64,000 nucleotides of DNA from Vagococcus sp. CY52-2 (lineage in GTDB: Bacteria; Bacillota; Bacilli; Lactobacillales; Vagococcaceae). The translations under genes and the position numbers were made by a program. A model generated the notes under the pieces. It was not told the DNA's origin. It ran no database searches and saw nothing but the letters and a program-made list of their open reading frames with translations. The DNA is taken from the NCBI RefSeq assembly GCF_022655055.1, contig NZ_CP093384.1, positions 1,116,001 through 1,180,000 on the forward strand, given 5' to 3'. Of the stretch, positions 47,265 through 56,063 are shown piece after piece (position 1 is the stretch's first letter; the number at the start of each line of letters is the position of its first letter).

Positions 47265-47275
47265 GAATGGAGGCG
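47265..47275. repeat. Proximal att-like repeat at the tmRNA 3' end
   Basis: GAATGGAGGCG, containing the last 8 bases of the tmRNA acceptor strand (47268-47275). Identical to 45679-45689. Confidence 0.6.
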
Positions 47276-47631
47276 GCGGGAGTCGAACCCGCGTCCAAAC
47301 ATATTGCCACTTAAACATCTACGCTCATAGTTATCCTATTTGAGTTTCACTCAAGTCTCTGCCGAATAACAGGCCGTGACTTTCGCTAGTCTGGTAATCT
47401 CTTCTAAATTTTACAGACGGAAAAATTTAGCGTATCCCACTCAATTTGAGACCCTTACTTGAGCACATGGGCGATGCCAAGAGGATCTTTACCCGCTGTT
47501 TTTAGGCAGCTAAGGCAAAAGTATTGTTTTCGTTTTTAGCAGTTATATTTAACTGTAACGTTTTAACGTAGACGTAACCTACGAAGCGCAATTCAAGCTC
47601 AAACTATGCCTGTCGAATCCGTAACGCCCCC
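47268..47631 (-). ncRNA. ssrA: tmRNA (10Sa RNA)
   Basis: 364 nt. The 5' GGGGGCGTTACGGATTCGAC (from 47631) pairs with the 3' CGCCTCC (one G-U), the T-arm GGTTCGACTCC is intact, and the tag frame GCT...TAA (47502-47540) encodes AKNENNTFALAA, typical of Enterococcaceae. The discriminator A (47268) is followed by TTC, so CCA is not encoded. It rescues stalled ribosomes by trans-translation. The 3' end doubles as the insertion site of the 45.7-47.3 kb segment. Confidence 0.97.
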
Positions 47632-47649
47632 TTATTTATTAACTAAGCT

Positions 47650-47678
47650 AGTATAACATAACTTTACACTGTTTTCAA
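47650..47678 (-). promoter_or_regulatory. ssrA promoter
   Basis: -35 TTGAAA (47673-47678) and -10 TATACT (47650-47655) with 17-bp spacing, placing transcription start about 12 nt before the mature 5' end. Confidence 0.8.
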
Positions 47679-47744
47679 TTATCCAACAACTAAAATTGAA
47701 TCACTGTATTGAACAAAGAAACACAATGCTAATTGCTACACATA

Positions 47745-47776
47745 AAAACTAAGCCTTAAAGCAATCGACCTTTAAG
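47745..47776 (-). terminator. Weak terminator after the ArsR gene
   Basis: 7-bp stem CTTAAAG (47755-47761) / 47770-47776 followed by TTAGTTTTT on the minus strand. Confidence 0.5.
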
Positions 47777-47786
47777 ACTTATGAAT

Positions 47787-48089
47787 TTAGTCATGATTTA
47801 TGTGGTTCATATGGTCAAATGTTTGTGATAAGATACTTTTCACGTGCTTATCATCCAAACAATACACCACACTTTTTCCCTCTTTACGTGATTTCACCAA
47901 ATGATTTTCTCGTAACAATTTTAATTGATGAGAAACAGCAGATTGCTCCATATCTAAAAATTCAGTAATACTACTAACATTCATTTCTTTTTCAGATAGT
48001 GCTACAAGAATTTTTAAACGAGTAGAATCTCCGATTGTTTTAAAAAAACGACTTGTTTGTTGAATCGTTTGAGGATTTAATTCTTTCAT
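47787..48089 (-). CDS. ArsR/SmtB-family metalloregulator (CzrA-like)
   Basis: 100 residues with the winged-helix pattern DSTRLKILVALSEKEMNVSSITEFLDMEQSAVSHQLKLLRENHLVKSRKEGKSVVYCLDD. The C-terminal helix has D-K-H, then eleven residues later H-M-N-H, matching the DxH...HxxH alpha-5 zinc/cobalt site of CzrA. No metal transporter is adjacent. It follows pgcA by 15 bp and is probably co-transcribed with it. RBS GGGGGAG. Confidence 0.88.
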   Translation of the reverse strand: MKELNPQTIQQTSRFFKTIGDSTRLKILVALSEKEMNVSSITEFLDMEQSAVSHQLKLLRENHLVKSRKEGKSVVYCLDDKHVKSILSQTFDHMNHINHD

Positions 48090-48104
48090 ATCGATAACTC
48101 CCCC

Positions 48105-49826
48105 TTAATCACGATATTTTGCTAGCTCTTCACCAAATCTATCCATTTTATTGTCAACAGCTTCTTGCGTTTCATCGACAGCACCAATATAAAACTTAAT
48201 TTTTGGTTCCGTTCCAGAAGGTCTAATCGCAATCCAGCTACCATCTTCTAAAAAGAATTTTAGAACATTAGCATTTGGCAAATCTAGCAATTCTATTTTA
48301 CCATCAGAAAGCATTCTTTTACCAACAGAATAATCTTCCGTGAAGTTTACTTTAATCCCACCAAATGAGGTTGGTAAGTTATTTCGAATGTCTTGCATCA
48401 AGCGAGTAATTTCTTTTAATCCTTCCATCCCTGATTTTGTTACTGAAATGGTTTTTTCTTTAAAATAACCAAATTCTTTGTAGATTTCTAATAAAGCATC
48501 ATATAATGTTTGATTTTTTTCCATGTAGTAAGTCGCCATCTCTGCTAATAAAACCAATGCTTGAATCGCATCTTTATCACGGACAAATGGTTTGACTAAA
48601 TAACCATAACTTTCTTCAAAACCAAACAGAAATTCATTTGATTGTGTTCTTTGGGCTTCTTTAATTTGTTCCGCAATAAATTTAAAACCAGTCAAAACAT
48701 TTTTCATTTCAACGTCATATTTTTCACAAATACGTGTTGGTAATTCGCTCGAAACAATTGATTTTAAGACTAGACCGTTCTCAGGTAATTCTTGTTTCTC
48801 GTTTTTTTTAGTTAAAATATAATGAACCATTAAACTGGCTAATTGATTTCCAGTCAACACACGATACTCGCCATTTGGCAGTTTTACTGCTGCTCCCAAT
48901 CGATCCGCATCTGGATCAGTGGCCACTAATAAGTCAGCTGATAATTCTTCACCCAAACGAATAGCATATTCAAAAGCAGATAATTCTTCTGGGTTAGGAG
49001 ATGTTACAGTAGTAAAATTTGGATCCGCAATCGCTTGCTCTTCTACTAATGAAACATTTGTAAAGCCAATTTGTGATAAGGCACGCTCACCTAGCATTTT
49101 GCCTGTCCCATGAAGTGGAGTAAAGACCATATTTAATTTTGAACCGCTTCTATTAATTAATTCATCATCAATGGTAACAGTTAATATGTCTTTCAAATAA
49201 CTATCGTCTACTTCTTTACCAATTATAGTGATAAAATCGTTTGACTGGCTATCATCAATGATTTCTATTTCAAGTGGATTTGCCACACTACGAACAAATT
49301 CAGTCACCTTATCGGCATCTTGTGGTGGCATTTGAGCCCCGTCTTCACCATACACTTTAAATCCATTATAATTGGCAGGATTATGACTGGCAGTAATCAT
49401 AATTCCAGCTACACAGCCAAAATAACGTACAGCAAATGATAACTCAGGCGTCGGTCTTAAACTCTCAAATACATATGATTTGATGCCGTGACTAGCTAAA
49501 GTCTTAGCTGATTCCATCGCAAATTCAGGAGATTGATGTCTTGAATCATACGCAATCGCAACACCTCTTTTTTTTGCGTCTTCACCTAATGTACTAATAA
49601 ATAATGCTAAACCGTTTGCTGCTTGTCGAACGGTATAAATGTTCATACGATTAATACCAACACCTAATATTCCTCGCATACCAGCTGTACCAAACTCTAG
49701 AGGAGCATAAAATGCCTCCTGTAATTCGTTTTCATTTTTCTCTAATTGATTTAAATTATCTTTTAAAGTTGTCTCTAACTCTCTAAATTGTTTCCATGTT
49801 GAATATGTTTCTTTCCAATCCATCAT
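48105..49826 (-). CDS. pgcA: Phosphoglucomutase/phosphomannomutase (alpha-PGM, PgcA type)
   Basis: 573 residues, four-domain hexose phosphomutase. Substrate-entry TAGMRGILGVG, phosphoserine loop GIMITASHNPANYNG, metal loop ATDPDADRLGAAV, sugar loop GFEESYGYL, and phosphate-binding RPSGTEPKIKFY. It interconverts glucose-1-P and glucose-6-P for cell-envelope and glycan synthesis. Start may be ATG 49826 or 49823; GAGGTG is better spaced for the second. First gene of a pair with the ArsR regulator. Confidence 0.94.
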   Translation of the reverse strand: MMDWKETYSTWKQFRELETTLKDNLNQLEKNENELQEAFYAPLEFGTAGMRGILGVGINRMNIYTVRQAANGLALFISTLGEDAKKRGVAIAYDSRHQSPEFAMESAKTLASHGIKSYVFESLRPTPELSFAVRYFGCVAGIMITASHNPANYNGFKVYGEDGAQMPPQDADKVTEFVRSVANPLEIEIIDDSQSNDFITIIGKEVDDSYLKDILTVTIDDELINRSGSKLNMVFTPLHGTGKMLGERALSQIGFTNVSLVEEQAIADPNFTTVTSPNPEELSAFEYAIRLGEELSADLLVATDPDADRLGAAVKLPNGEYRVLTGNQLASLMVHYILTKKNEKQELPENGLVLKSIVSSELPTRICEKYDVEMKNVLTGFKFIAEQIKEAQRTQSNEFLFGFEESYGYLVKPFVRDKDAIQALVLLAEMATYYMEKNQTLYDALLEIYKEFGYFKEKTISVTKSGMEGLKEITRLMQDIRNNLPTSFGGIKVNFTEDYSVGKRMLSDGKIELLDLPNANVLKFFLEDGSWIAIRPSGTEPKIKFYIGAVDETQEAVDNKMDRFGEELAKYRD

Positions 49827-49944
49827 GTCACCTCATCATTATTTTCGTATTGTTATTATAGCACTATGTCCCTTGATTTACTAAAGATAAAAAGTCATCT
49901 CTTGCAATTTTTTATTTCAATACTCTTCTCTTTAATCAATTAGA

Positions 49945-50003
49945 TGAAAAAGGGTCATCCTTTAGGAGTGATCTTAATACACTGTTCCTAAAAGTGACCT
50001 TAA
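49945..50003 (-). terminator. Terminator of the YdcF gene
   Basis: A long imperfect stem (arms around 49951-49967 and 49984-50000, AGGGTCA...TGACCT) followed by TTTTTC on the minus strand. Confidence 0.75.
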
Positions 50004-50012
50004 TTCAATAGA

Positions 50013-51089
50013 TTAATTCGCTATAAAATATATTATTAACTGTAATAAAAAAATAACAAAGAAAAATCCTATGAAAAGTAGATGTTTTCGTTTTGTCATC
50101 ACTAAATACCCTACATATTCACGAATAAATGCAGCCGGTAAATAATACAGTTTTGTCTTAGAACCTACACCTCTAGCCTGTACGCCCAAACGTGCTGCTA
50201 TTTTTCCAGCACGCAATAAATGATAATTATTGGTTGCAATCACAACCTGTTTATCTTTAAAGTCACTAATGCCATCTCTTACCCCAGCAAGTTTTTCAGA
50301 GAACTTAATATTTTCCTGCGTATTTGTTGACTGTTCTTCCAAATAAACTGTTTTTACAATGACTGGTAATGAATCCAAATAGTCTTTCATCGCTTGTGCT
50401 TCTGATATTTTTTCATCTGAACCTTTACCCCCAGACAAAATAATCGTTGGTTCATGTCCATATTTTCTTTTTTGTCTAACATACAGCGCTATTCCCCGAT
50501 CAATTCGACTAGCTAATAAAGGGGTCACACGCTCACCATCAATTAATCCAGCACCTAAAATAATGATATAATCTACTTTTTTGGTAATGGGAAAATAATT
50601 ATATAAAATGGCTGTTGTCCCATACATAATAAACAAAAAAATAAGATAGGATAATGTTACAGTTAAAAAACCTAATAATGTTGTTATAAAAATGTTCCCT
50701 GAATAAAACGTAACAAATAATATTAATATCTGAACACCTAATAAACCTAAGGCAACAATCAAAGGGACCAAATTACTAAATGAGCGTCCCTCTCTTTTTA
50801 ATAAAACTTTTTCGTTCCAAAATAATCCAACAATACTAGAACTTAATCCTAACACACTTAAAAATAAAATAACTAAGATAGCCGGAATTAAAAAGACAAG
50901 TGCAATATTTTCATTAACTTTATCCAATAATAGAATAAACGATAGATAGAGCATTCCTGAAGAGATTAAAAAGAAAAAGCCATTCCATAAACTAGTTGGT
51001 CTAAAATAATTCCAATATAAAAAACAGACTAGTGGAACTCCAACACAAATGACATAAAAAAATACGGTCATATTTAACAAGATAGACAC
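50013..51089 (-). CDS. YdcF/SanA-like membrane protein (DUF218)
   Basis: 358 residues: five or six N-terminal membrane segments (about 1-165), a cytosol/exterior DUF218 domain (about 175-325; IILGAGLIDGERVTPLLASRIDRGIALY, IILSGGKGSDEKISEAQAMKDYL, EQSTNTQENIKFSE, VIATNNYHLLRAGKIA), and a C-terminal membrane helix. The DUF218 core binds nucleotide-like ligands; roles in envelope maintenance are proposed. It lies 24 bp downstream of the ECF transporter ATPase and so may belong to that operon. Confidence 0.85.
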   Translation of the reverse strand: MSILLNMTVFFYVICVGVPLVCFLYWNYFRPTSLWNGFFFLISSGMLYLSFILLLDKVNENIALVFLIPAILVILFLSVLGLSSSIVGLFWNEKVLLKREGRSFSNLVPLIVALGLLGVQILILFVTFYSGNIFITTLLGFLTVTLSYLIFLFIMYGTTAILYNYFPITKKVDYIIILGAGLIDGERVTPLLASRIDRGIALYVRQKRKYGHEPTIILSGGKGSDEKISEAQAMKDYLDSLPVIVKTVYLEEQSTNTQENIKFSEKLAGVRDGISDFKDKQVVIATNNYHLLRAGKIAARLGVQARGVGSKTKLYYLPAAFIREYVGYLVMTKRKHLLFIGFFFVIFLLQLIIYFIAN

Positions 51090-51113
51090 TCCTTTCCACC
51101 ATAAAATGGTAAA

Positions 51114-52517
51114 TTAACTCACTATTTTACCATCTTTCATTTGTAAAATATGTGACGCTGTTTTGGTTAAAAATTCATTATCATGACTGATGACTAAAAC
51201 AAATAAGCCATATGACTGAACTTTTTTCAATAATTGGCTAACAGAAACCATGTGACGATAGTCTAAGCCGCTTGTTGGCTCATCTAATATAATCCATTCT
51301 TTACCAGATAAAATAGCACTGGCTATAGCTACACGTTGTTTTTCACCACCAGACAAGTTTTGAGGGTGTAACTGTAATAAAGACCCTAAACTTAATTCCT
51401 CAACAACTTCATCAAACAACTCTTTTCTCTTCGATTGCACTAATAATTCTTTTTCTACAGTTTCAAAAAATAATTGCAAATTCACATCTTGCATAACAAG
51501 AAAACTACGATTAAGGCGTTCTTTAGCAGATAATGGTACACCATCAATTAAAAACTTGGATCTTTGACAATTATCAGATAACAATCCTGTTAACATTTGA
51601 ACAAAAGTTGTTTTTCCAGAACCATTCTGACCGATTAATCCCGTGATATGTGACGTATCAAGCGATAAGTCGTCTATGCTAAGGATAGTATTTGAATGCT
51701 TATAATGAAAATTAAGATTCATTATATGAAGTTTAGAAGAATGAATTACTTCTTTAGAACAGTTATTTATTAATAATTCACTTGGCTCATTTAACGTACG
51801 CAAACCCATCTCTTTCTGAATAGTTGGAAAGAGTGAATAGAAGTCTTCAGAAGGTAAATTATAGCAAACCTTTCCCTTATTTAACACAATATATCTATCT
51901 GCTAAATGTGTTAAATAAAACAGACGATGTTCTGCAATAATTAATGTACAACCTTGTTGCTTTAAAATTGATAAATAAGATGATAGTTGTTTGATTGTTG
52001 AATAATCAAGATTGCTAGACGGTTCATCAAATAAAAACAAACGATGTGGTAGCATACAAGCTGATGCAAAGGCTATCCGCTGCTTTTGTCCGCCTGAGAG
52101 TTCCGTTACTTTTTTTCCTATCAACTCTCTCAAATTGAACAATTCTATAATGTCATCTATACGAGTCTCAATCTGATTAGCAGGTACTCCATAATTCTCC
52201 ATTGAAAAAGCCAATTCACTAAATACAGAAGTAGTGAAAAACTGCGTTTTAGGGTTTTGAAATACTACCCCTATATCTTTTACATAGTGATTAAAATCTA
52301 ATGGTGGTAAACTTGTTTCTAATACAGTTGCATCACCGGTTACTTCACCTTCGTACAATTCGGGGATTAAACCATTTAGTAGACTAATAAGCGAGCTTTT
52401 CCCACTGCCACTTTCTCCAGTTAATACAACTACTTCACCAGTAGTGATTGATAACTGAATGTCTTTTAACACAGTTTTATCATCTCTTAAGAGGTTAACA
52501 TGGTCAAAATGAATCAT
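51114..52517 (-). CDS. ECF-type transporter ATPase with two fused cassettes
   Basis: 467 residues with two complete ABC domains: Walker A GESGSGKSS and GQNGSGKTT, signatures [14 protein letters not shown] and NLSGGEKQRVAIAS, Walker B LFLFDEPSSNLD and WIILDEPTSGLD. It is a fused EcfA pair of the YkoD kind. It overlaps the EcfT gene by 4 bp (ATGA), showing coupling. With the S-component gene first, the operon forms a dedicated energy-coupling-factor importer. Confidence 0.9.
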   Translation of the reverse strand: MIHFDHVNLLRDDKTVLKDIQLSITTGEVVVLTGESGSGKSSLISLLNGLIPELYEGEVTGDATVLETSLPPLDFNHYVKDIGVVFQNPKTQFFTTSVFSELAFSMENYGVPANQIETRIDDIIELFNLRELIGKKVTELSGGQKQRIAFASACMLPHRLFLFDEPSSNLDYSTIKQLSSYLSILKQQGCTLIIAEHRLFYLTHLADRYIVLNKGKVCYNLPSEDFYSLFPTIQKEMGLRTLNEPSELLINNCSKEVIHSSKLHIMNLNFHYKHSNTILSIDDLSLDTSHITGLIGQNGSGKTTFVQMLTGLLSDNCQRSKFLIDGVPLSAKERLNRSFLVMQDVNLQLFFETVEKELLVQSKRKELFDEVVEELSLGSLLQLHPQNLSGGEKQRVAIASAILSGKEWIILDEPTSGLDYRHMVSVSQLLKKVQSYGLFVLVISHDNEFLTKTASHILQMKDGKIVS

Positions 52518-53224
52518 AATATAACACCTCCCTCAATTAATAACAATACCAATAAACTTGCCAGTAGTAAATAGTCTTGAACCTTTAATCTAATCGAGAT
52601 AACACTCGTATGCTGGCCTTCATATCCCAAACCACGCACAAGTGCTGTAGCAGATAATTCTTGAGCTGTATAATCAACTTGCTTTAAAATTGGAACTAAA
52701 AAATATTCCATTGTTTGAATAGGATGTTTAACCACTTGAGAAAAAGATAAATAAATCCCTCTAAATTTCATAGCCTGTCTAATTGATTTAAAATCATGAC
52801 GTAGTGTCGGAAAAAAACGACAAATGACAATAAAAGGAATAATTAAAAAGTTCGGCATATGCCATTTTTTCATAGCAGCTACCCACTCACCTACAGAGGT
52901 ATTTTGTGTTGCAAACATTCCTGCGGCAACTGGTGGAAGCAAACTTTTATAGACAACTAAAATAAATGAGATTATAGCGGATAATACTCCTGTAATCTCA
53001 TGAAAGAACTGTGTTGTGAGAAAAACTAATGCAATATAACTCATAAATATGACCATCGCTTTTTTTATCGAACCACTCAAACACAATAAACAGGTCATAA
53101 ATACCATAAAAATAAGTTCCATTGATGGATTGGCTCGTGACATTAAGATTAAACTGGCAAAAATAACGGTCACTAATTTACTTCTTGGATCAAATATAAT
53201 ATATCTATTATTTTTCAAAACCAA
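52514..53224 (-). CDS. ECF transporter transmembrane subunit EcfT
   Basis: 236 residues with four to five membrane segments and the coupling-helix motif around the ARG-like signature (SATALVRGLGYEG), plus the RQAMKFRGIYL element. EcfT connects S-components to ATPases. It sits between the S-component (17-bp gap) and the double ATPase (4-bp overlap). RBS TAGAGGTGG. Confidence 0.85.
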   Translation of the reverse strand: MVLKNNRYIIFDPRSKLVTVIFASLILMSRANPSMELIFMVFMTCLLCLSGSIKKAMVIFMSYIALVFLTTQFFHEITGVLSAIISFILVVYKSLLPPVAAGMFATQNTSVGEWVAAMKKWHMPNFLIIPFIVICRFFPTLRHDFKSIRQAMKFRGIYLSFSQVVKHPIQTMEYFLVPILKQVDYTAQELSATALVRGLGYEGQHTSVISIRLKVQDYLLLASLLVLLLIEGGVIL

Positions 53225-53240
53225 TCCACCTCTAACTTAT

Positions 53241-53819
53241 TTATTTTGCAAAATGTTTATTATAAATAATCTGCCCAATTTTAAGTCCCACAAAACTTGT
53301 AATCACGACTAATATCATTGATACAAAAAAACTAGCAGTACTAACTCCCTCAAAAACGCTATTAACATAAGTCATATCTTTTCCTTTAGCTAATAAAGAA
53401 TCTATATAAGCATCTCTCATAAACCAAAGTGGTAAAATAGGACCAGTCAAACCAAAACTAAAAATAGTATAACTCAACATTATTTTGGGTTTATCTGCTA
53501 TTTTTGTTTTAGTTTGAACAAAGTCAGCTAACAAAGGAAATAAAAAACTAGGTAAGAACGCTAACGGAAAGTATCCAAAAGCAAAAAAGAAAACAGCCAT
53601 AACAGACCCAACAATAGTAATTGCACCAAATTTTGGTATTTTATTTACCACAATAAGGTATATTGTGCCAGAAATAAGTGCTGACATGCTCGGAACAAGC
53701 AAACTATGAAAAACCGGCACGGTAAAACGCATCAACATCGTGGCAATAAATACTGTAAAAAAATAGACTGTTGCATACACACCTATAGAAATCAAATCTT
53801 GAACTTTTAACTTTTTCAT
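53241..53819 (-). CDS. ECF transporter S-component, Trep_Strep (TIGR02185) family
   Basis: About 192 residues from ATG 53819 (AGGGAG 10 bp upstream). Six membrane segments. VQDLISIGVYATVYFF at the N terminus and FGYFPLAFLPSFLFPLLADFV are typical of the family, whose substrate is not established. First gene of the ECF operon. The longer in-frame extension to 53906 lacks an RBS. Confidence 0.82.
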   Translation of the reverse strand: MKKLKVQDLISIGVYATVYFFTVFIATMLMRFTVPVFHSLLVPSMSALISGTIYLIVVNKIPKFGAITIVGSVMAVFFFAFGYFPLAFLPSFLFPLLADFVQTKTKIADKPKIMLSYTIFSFGLTGPILPLWFMRDAYIDSLLAKGKDMTYVNSVFEGVSTASFFVSMILVVITSFVGLKIGQIIYNKHFAK

Positions 53820-54061
53820 AACATAAAAACTCCCTAAAAATTTTTTTAACTTAGTCATTATAACATAGTTAAAAATTATGAGACATTTTTTCACTAAAAA
53901 ATTCACAGAGCTTTTCTTAAAATAACAAACTATTCCAATCTTTACATGAGATGATTATCATATAATTTATCATTCTTTAAATTAATAATAATCTGTAATT
54001 CTTCCATATAATGCTCATATTTTAATAACAAGCCACTAACTTTTTTAATATATAAAACGAA

Positions 54062-54100
54062 ACAAAAAAGCAACGACGAAAGGTTATCATCGTTGCTTTG
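54062..54100 (-). terminator. Terminator of the ytxH-like gene
   Basis: 10-bp stem AAAGCAACGA (54068-54077) / 54091-54100, T6 on the minus strand. Confidence 0.9.
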
Positions 54101-54104
54101 GCTA

Positions 54105-54545
54105 CTATTTTTGTCTATCATCAATTGCTTCAGTTACATCATATGCAATATCATCAGCACTTAACACAATATCATCTTCTATAATAGGGTTTACAGTGGA
54201 CTTTAGTTTATCAGAATTAGTTTGAAAACCTTCACTCAACGTTTGTGTTTGATTTTTAAAATTATCTAATAACTCAGAAGAATCATCTTTCAATTGGGAA
54301 ATCTGTTCTCCTACCCAAGGGTATTCAGCAGTTTTTTCTTTTGCTAACTCTCCTAATTCAACCCCTTTTTCTTGAGCTAAATCAACTAATTCACTTGCTT
54401 TACCATCAGATAAGTCATCTAATTGTTCTATTAAATCTTTTCTCAATTTTTTTCCACTGGTTGGTGCTAATAAAAGAGCTGCTGTTGCTGCTGCTACTCC
54501 TCCAATAACTGCACCTGCTAAAAAGCCACTTGATTTTTTGGACAT
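54105..54545 (-). CDS. YtxH-domain protein
   Basis: About 146 residues from ATG 54545 (RBS TAGGAGG). The N-terminal glycine/alanine-rich membrane segment SGFLAGAVIGGVAAATAALLLAPTSGKKLRKDL is the YtxH signature. The remainder is acidic and helical, probably a coiled coil. Related genes are general-stress associated. It follows the DUF948 gene with a 22-bp gap, as ytxG-ytxH do in Bacillus. Confidence 0.87.
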   Translation of the reverse strand: MSKKSSGFLAGAVIGGVAAATAALLLAPTSGKKLRKDLIEQLDDLSDGKASELVDLAQEKGVELGELAKEKTAEYPWVGEQISQLKDDSSELLDNFKNQTQTLSEGFQTNSDKLKSTVNPIIEDDIVLSADDIAYDVTEAIDDRQK

Positions 54546-54567
54546 GCTATTTCCTCCTAATATTATT

Positions 54568-54996
54568 CTATTTATTTTTCTTAAACAAGTGAGAAGCTGT
54601 TTGTGCTGCCTTTCCCACAACTGTTGCAGTAGCTGCTGTCTTACTTGCTTCCCCTACTTTTGATAATATTGTTTTGCTTGAACTGTTTAATTCTGATACG
54701 CTTTCACTTAAATCAGCTACTGCATGAAATAGTGGATCAATTGTTTCTACTTTTTGCGTCACATCAGATAGTAAATCATTTCCAATGACTAATAAATCCT
54801 CACTTTGTTTTAACAGTATATCAACATCTTGTGTTAAAACTGTGACAGTTTTGTCCGCCTCATCTAAAATTCCATTAACTTTTTCCATTGATTTGGTTAT
54901 ATTTTTATTTAATTGCAATAAAAAAATGACTAGCACTACTACTAATACTGCAAACGCTACAGCTGCTATTATAGCGGCTACTTCGGTCCCTGTCAT
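54568..54996 (-). CDS. DUF948 (YtxG-like) membrane-anchored protein
   Basis: About 142 residues from ATG 54996 (AGGAG 9 bp upstream). One N-terminal membrane helix (about 5-28) followed by a long amphipathic helical region (NKNITKSMEKVNGILDEADKTVTVLTQDVD...) of the DUF948 pattern. Probably a stress-related envelope protein acting with the YtxH-like product encoded next. Confidence 0.87.
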   Translation of the reverse strand: MTGTEVAAIIAAVAFAVLVVVLVIFLLQLNKNITKSMEKVNGILDEADKTVTVLTQDVDILLKQSEDLLVIGNDLLSDVTQKVETIDPLFHAVADLSESVSELNSSSKTILSKVGEASKTAATATVVGKAAQTASHLFKKNK

Positions 54997-55117
54997 ATAA
55001 AACATCTCCTACCTCTCTTGTAAATTACTAACAATAGAATACCATTATCTACTTGATTTCACAACAATTTATACATTATTATAGTAAGTAATGCTTGATA
55101 TGAAAGGAGTGTTTATT

Positions 55118-56017
55118 TTGCAAGAAACAACAACAAGTTCTCAGACACCAGAAGTACTAAATGAGGCTGCAAAAAATGTGAGAGGGATCAATCATTTTTT
55201 GAATCAACTTGACTGGAATAAAATAATTGCTTCGGTTATTAATAAGGCTATCTTAATTTTAATCGTTTTACTATTACTGACGATTATTCGTAAAATCTTA
55301 TTTAAAGTGATTGATAAATCATTTAAGAATAACAATAAAAAGAAAGATAATTTTAGCGAAAATAGAATGCATACGTTAAGAACCTTATCCCGCAATGCAG
55401 TACAGTATAGTTTATTTTTCATAGGTATCTATTCATTCTTGACCATTATAGGTGTCCCTGTTGGATCATTAATAGCTGGGGCTGGAATTGCCGGTATCGC
55501 TATTGGTCTTGGAGCACAAGGGTTTATTAATGATGTATTAACAGGATTTTTTATTATTTATGAACGTCAATTAGATGTAGGTGATCATGTTGTAATTGAT
55601 GATATTGAAGGAATTGTCAATGATATTGGACTACGCACTACTCGTATTAAAAGTTTTAATGGGACAATGAACTATATACCTAATCGCCAAATCCTTATTG
55701 TTAGTAACTTATCTAGAGGCAATCAATTAGTTGTAGTAGATATCAGAGTTAACCCAACCGATGATATTGATCAAATAATGGCTATTATGAAATCAATTAA
55801 TGAAGAACAAATTATTAATTTAACCGATATCCGTTCTGAGCCTAACCTTGTTGGATTAGTTGATTTAGGTAATGGTTATTTCGCTATTCGTTCAACTGTT
55901 TATGCTATTAGTGGGTCTCAATTTGGAGTCAAAACACAAATGATGACGGCTTACATTGAAGCTTTAACAAAAGCAGGCATAAAACTTCCTTCTACACCGC
56001 TTAACCTTAAACTATAA
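55118..56017 (+). CDS. mscS: Small-conductance mechanosensitive channel (MscS family)
   Basis: About 299 residues. The start is probably TTG 55118, with AAAGGAG 7-8 bp upstream; an ATG at 55091 overlaps the RBS. Two to three membrane segments, the Gly/Ala pore helix GSLIAGAGIAGIAIGLGAQGFINDVLTGFFI, then the beta domain (DVGDHVVIDDIEGIVNDIGLRTTRI, YIPNRQI) and the C-terminal alpha/beta domain. It releases solutes on hypo-osmotic shock. Divergent from the ytxGH pair. Confidence 0.92.
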   Translation: MQETTTSSQTPEVLNEAAKNVRGINHFLNQLDWNKIIASVINKAILILIVLLLLTIIRKILFKVIDKSFKNNNKKKDNFSENRMHTLRTLSRNAVQYSLFFIGIYSFLTIIGVPVGSLIAGAGIAGIAIGLGAQGFINDVLTGFFIIYERQLDVGDHVVIDDIEGIVNDIGLRTTRIKSFNGTMNYIPNRQILIVSNLSRGNQLVVVDIRVNPTDDIDQIMAIMKSINEEQIINLTDIRSEPNLVGLVDLGNGYFAIRSTVYAISGSQFGVKTQMMTAYIEALTKAGIKLPSTPLNLKL

Positions 56018-56026
56018 CATAGTGAT

Positions 56027-56056
56027 AGAGTCTTCTACTATTAGGTAGGAGACTCT
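56027..56056. terminator. Hairpin between convergent mscS and M20 genes
   Basis: 12-bp stem (56027-56038 / 56045-56056, one G-U) but without a clear T-run on either strand. Possibly a weak terminator. Confidence 0.45.
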
Positions 56057-56063
56057 ACCATTA

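Larger units (their letters stand above)
45679..47275 (-). mobile_element. Probable remnant of an integrative element inserted in the 3' end of ssrA
   Basis: A 1.6-kb segment bounded by the functional tmRNA 3' end (GAATGGAGGCG at 47265-47275) and a decayed copy of it (identical 11 bp at 45679-45689, then diverging but still alignable over about 20 more bases). Integrases of phages and islands often target ssrA 3' ends, leaving exactly this duplication. No integrase is left. Cargo is a membrane-anchor ORF and a SAP-domain frame. The interior looks more AT-rich than its flanks. Confidence 0.6.

Noticed and set aside
47039-47302. 87-codon minus-strand ORF crossing the tmRNA 3' end
   Set aside because: It lies largely in the tmRNA 3' end, its terminator and the small membrane ORF's 5' half, without an RBS or protein-like character.
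53942-54124. 60-codon minus-strand ORF after the YtxH gene
   Set aside because: It runs through the YtxH terminator hairpin and overlaps the gene's end; no RBS. Probably chance.
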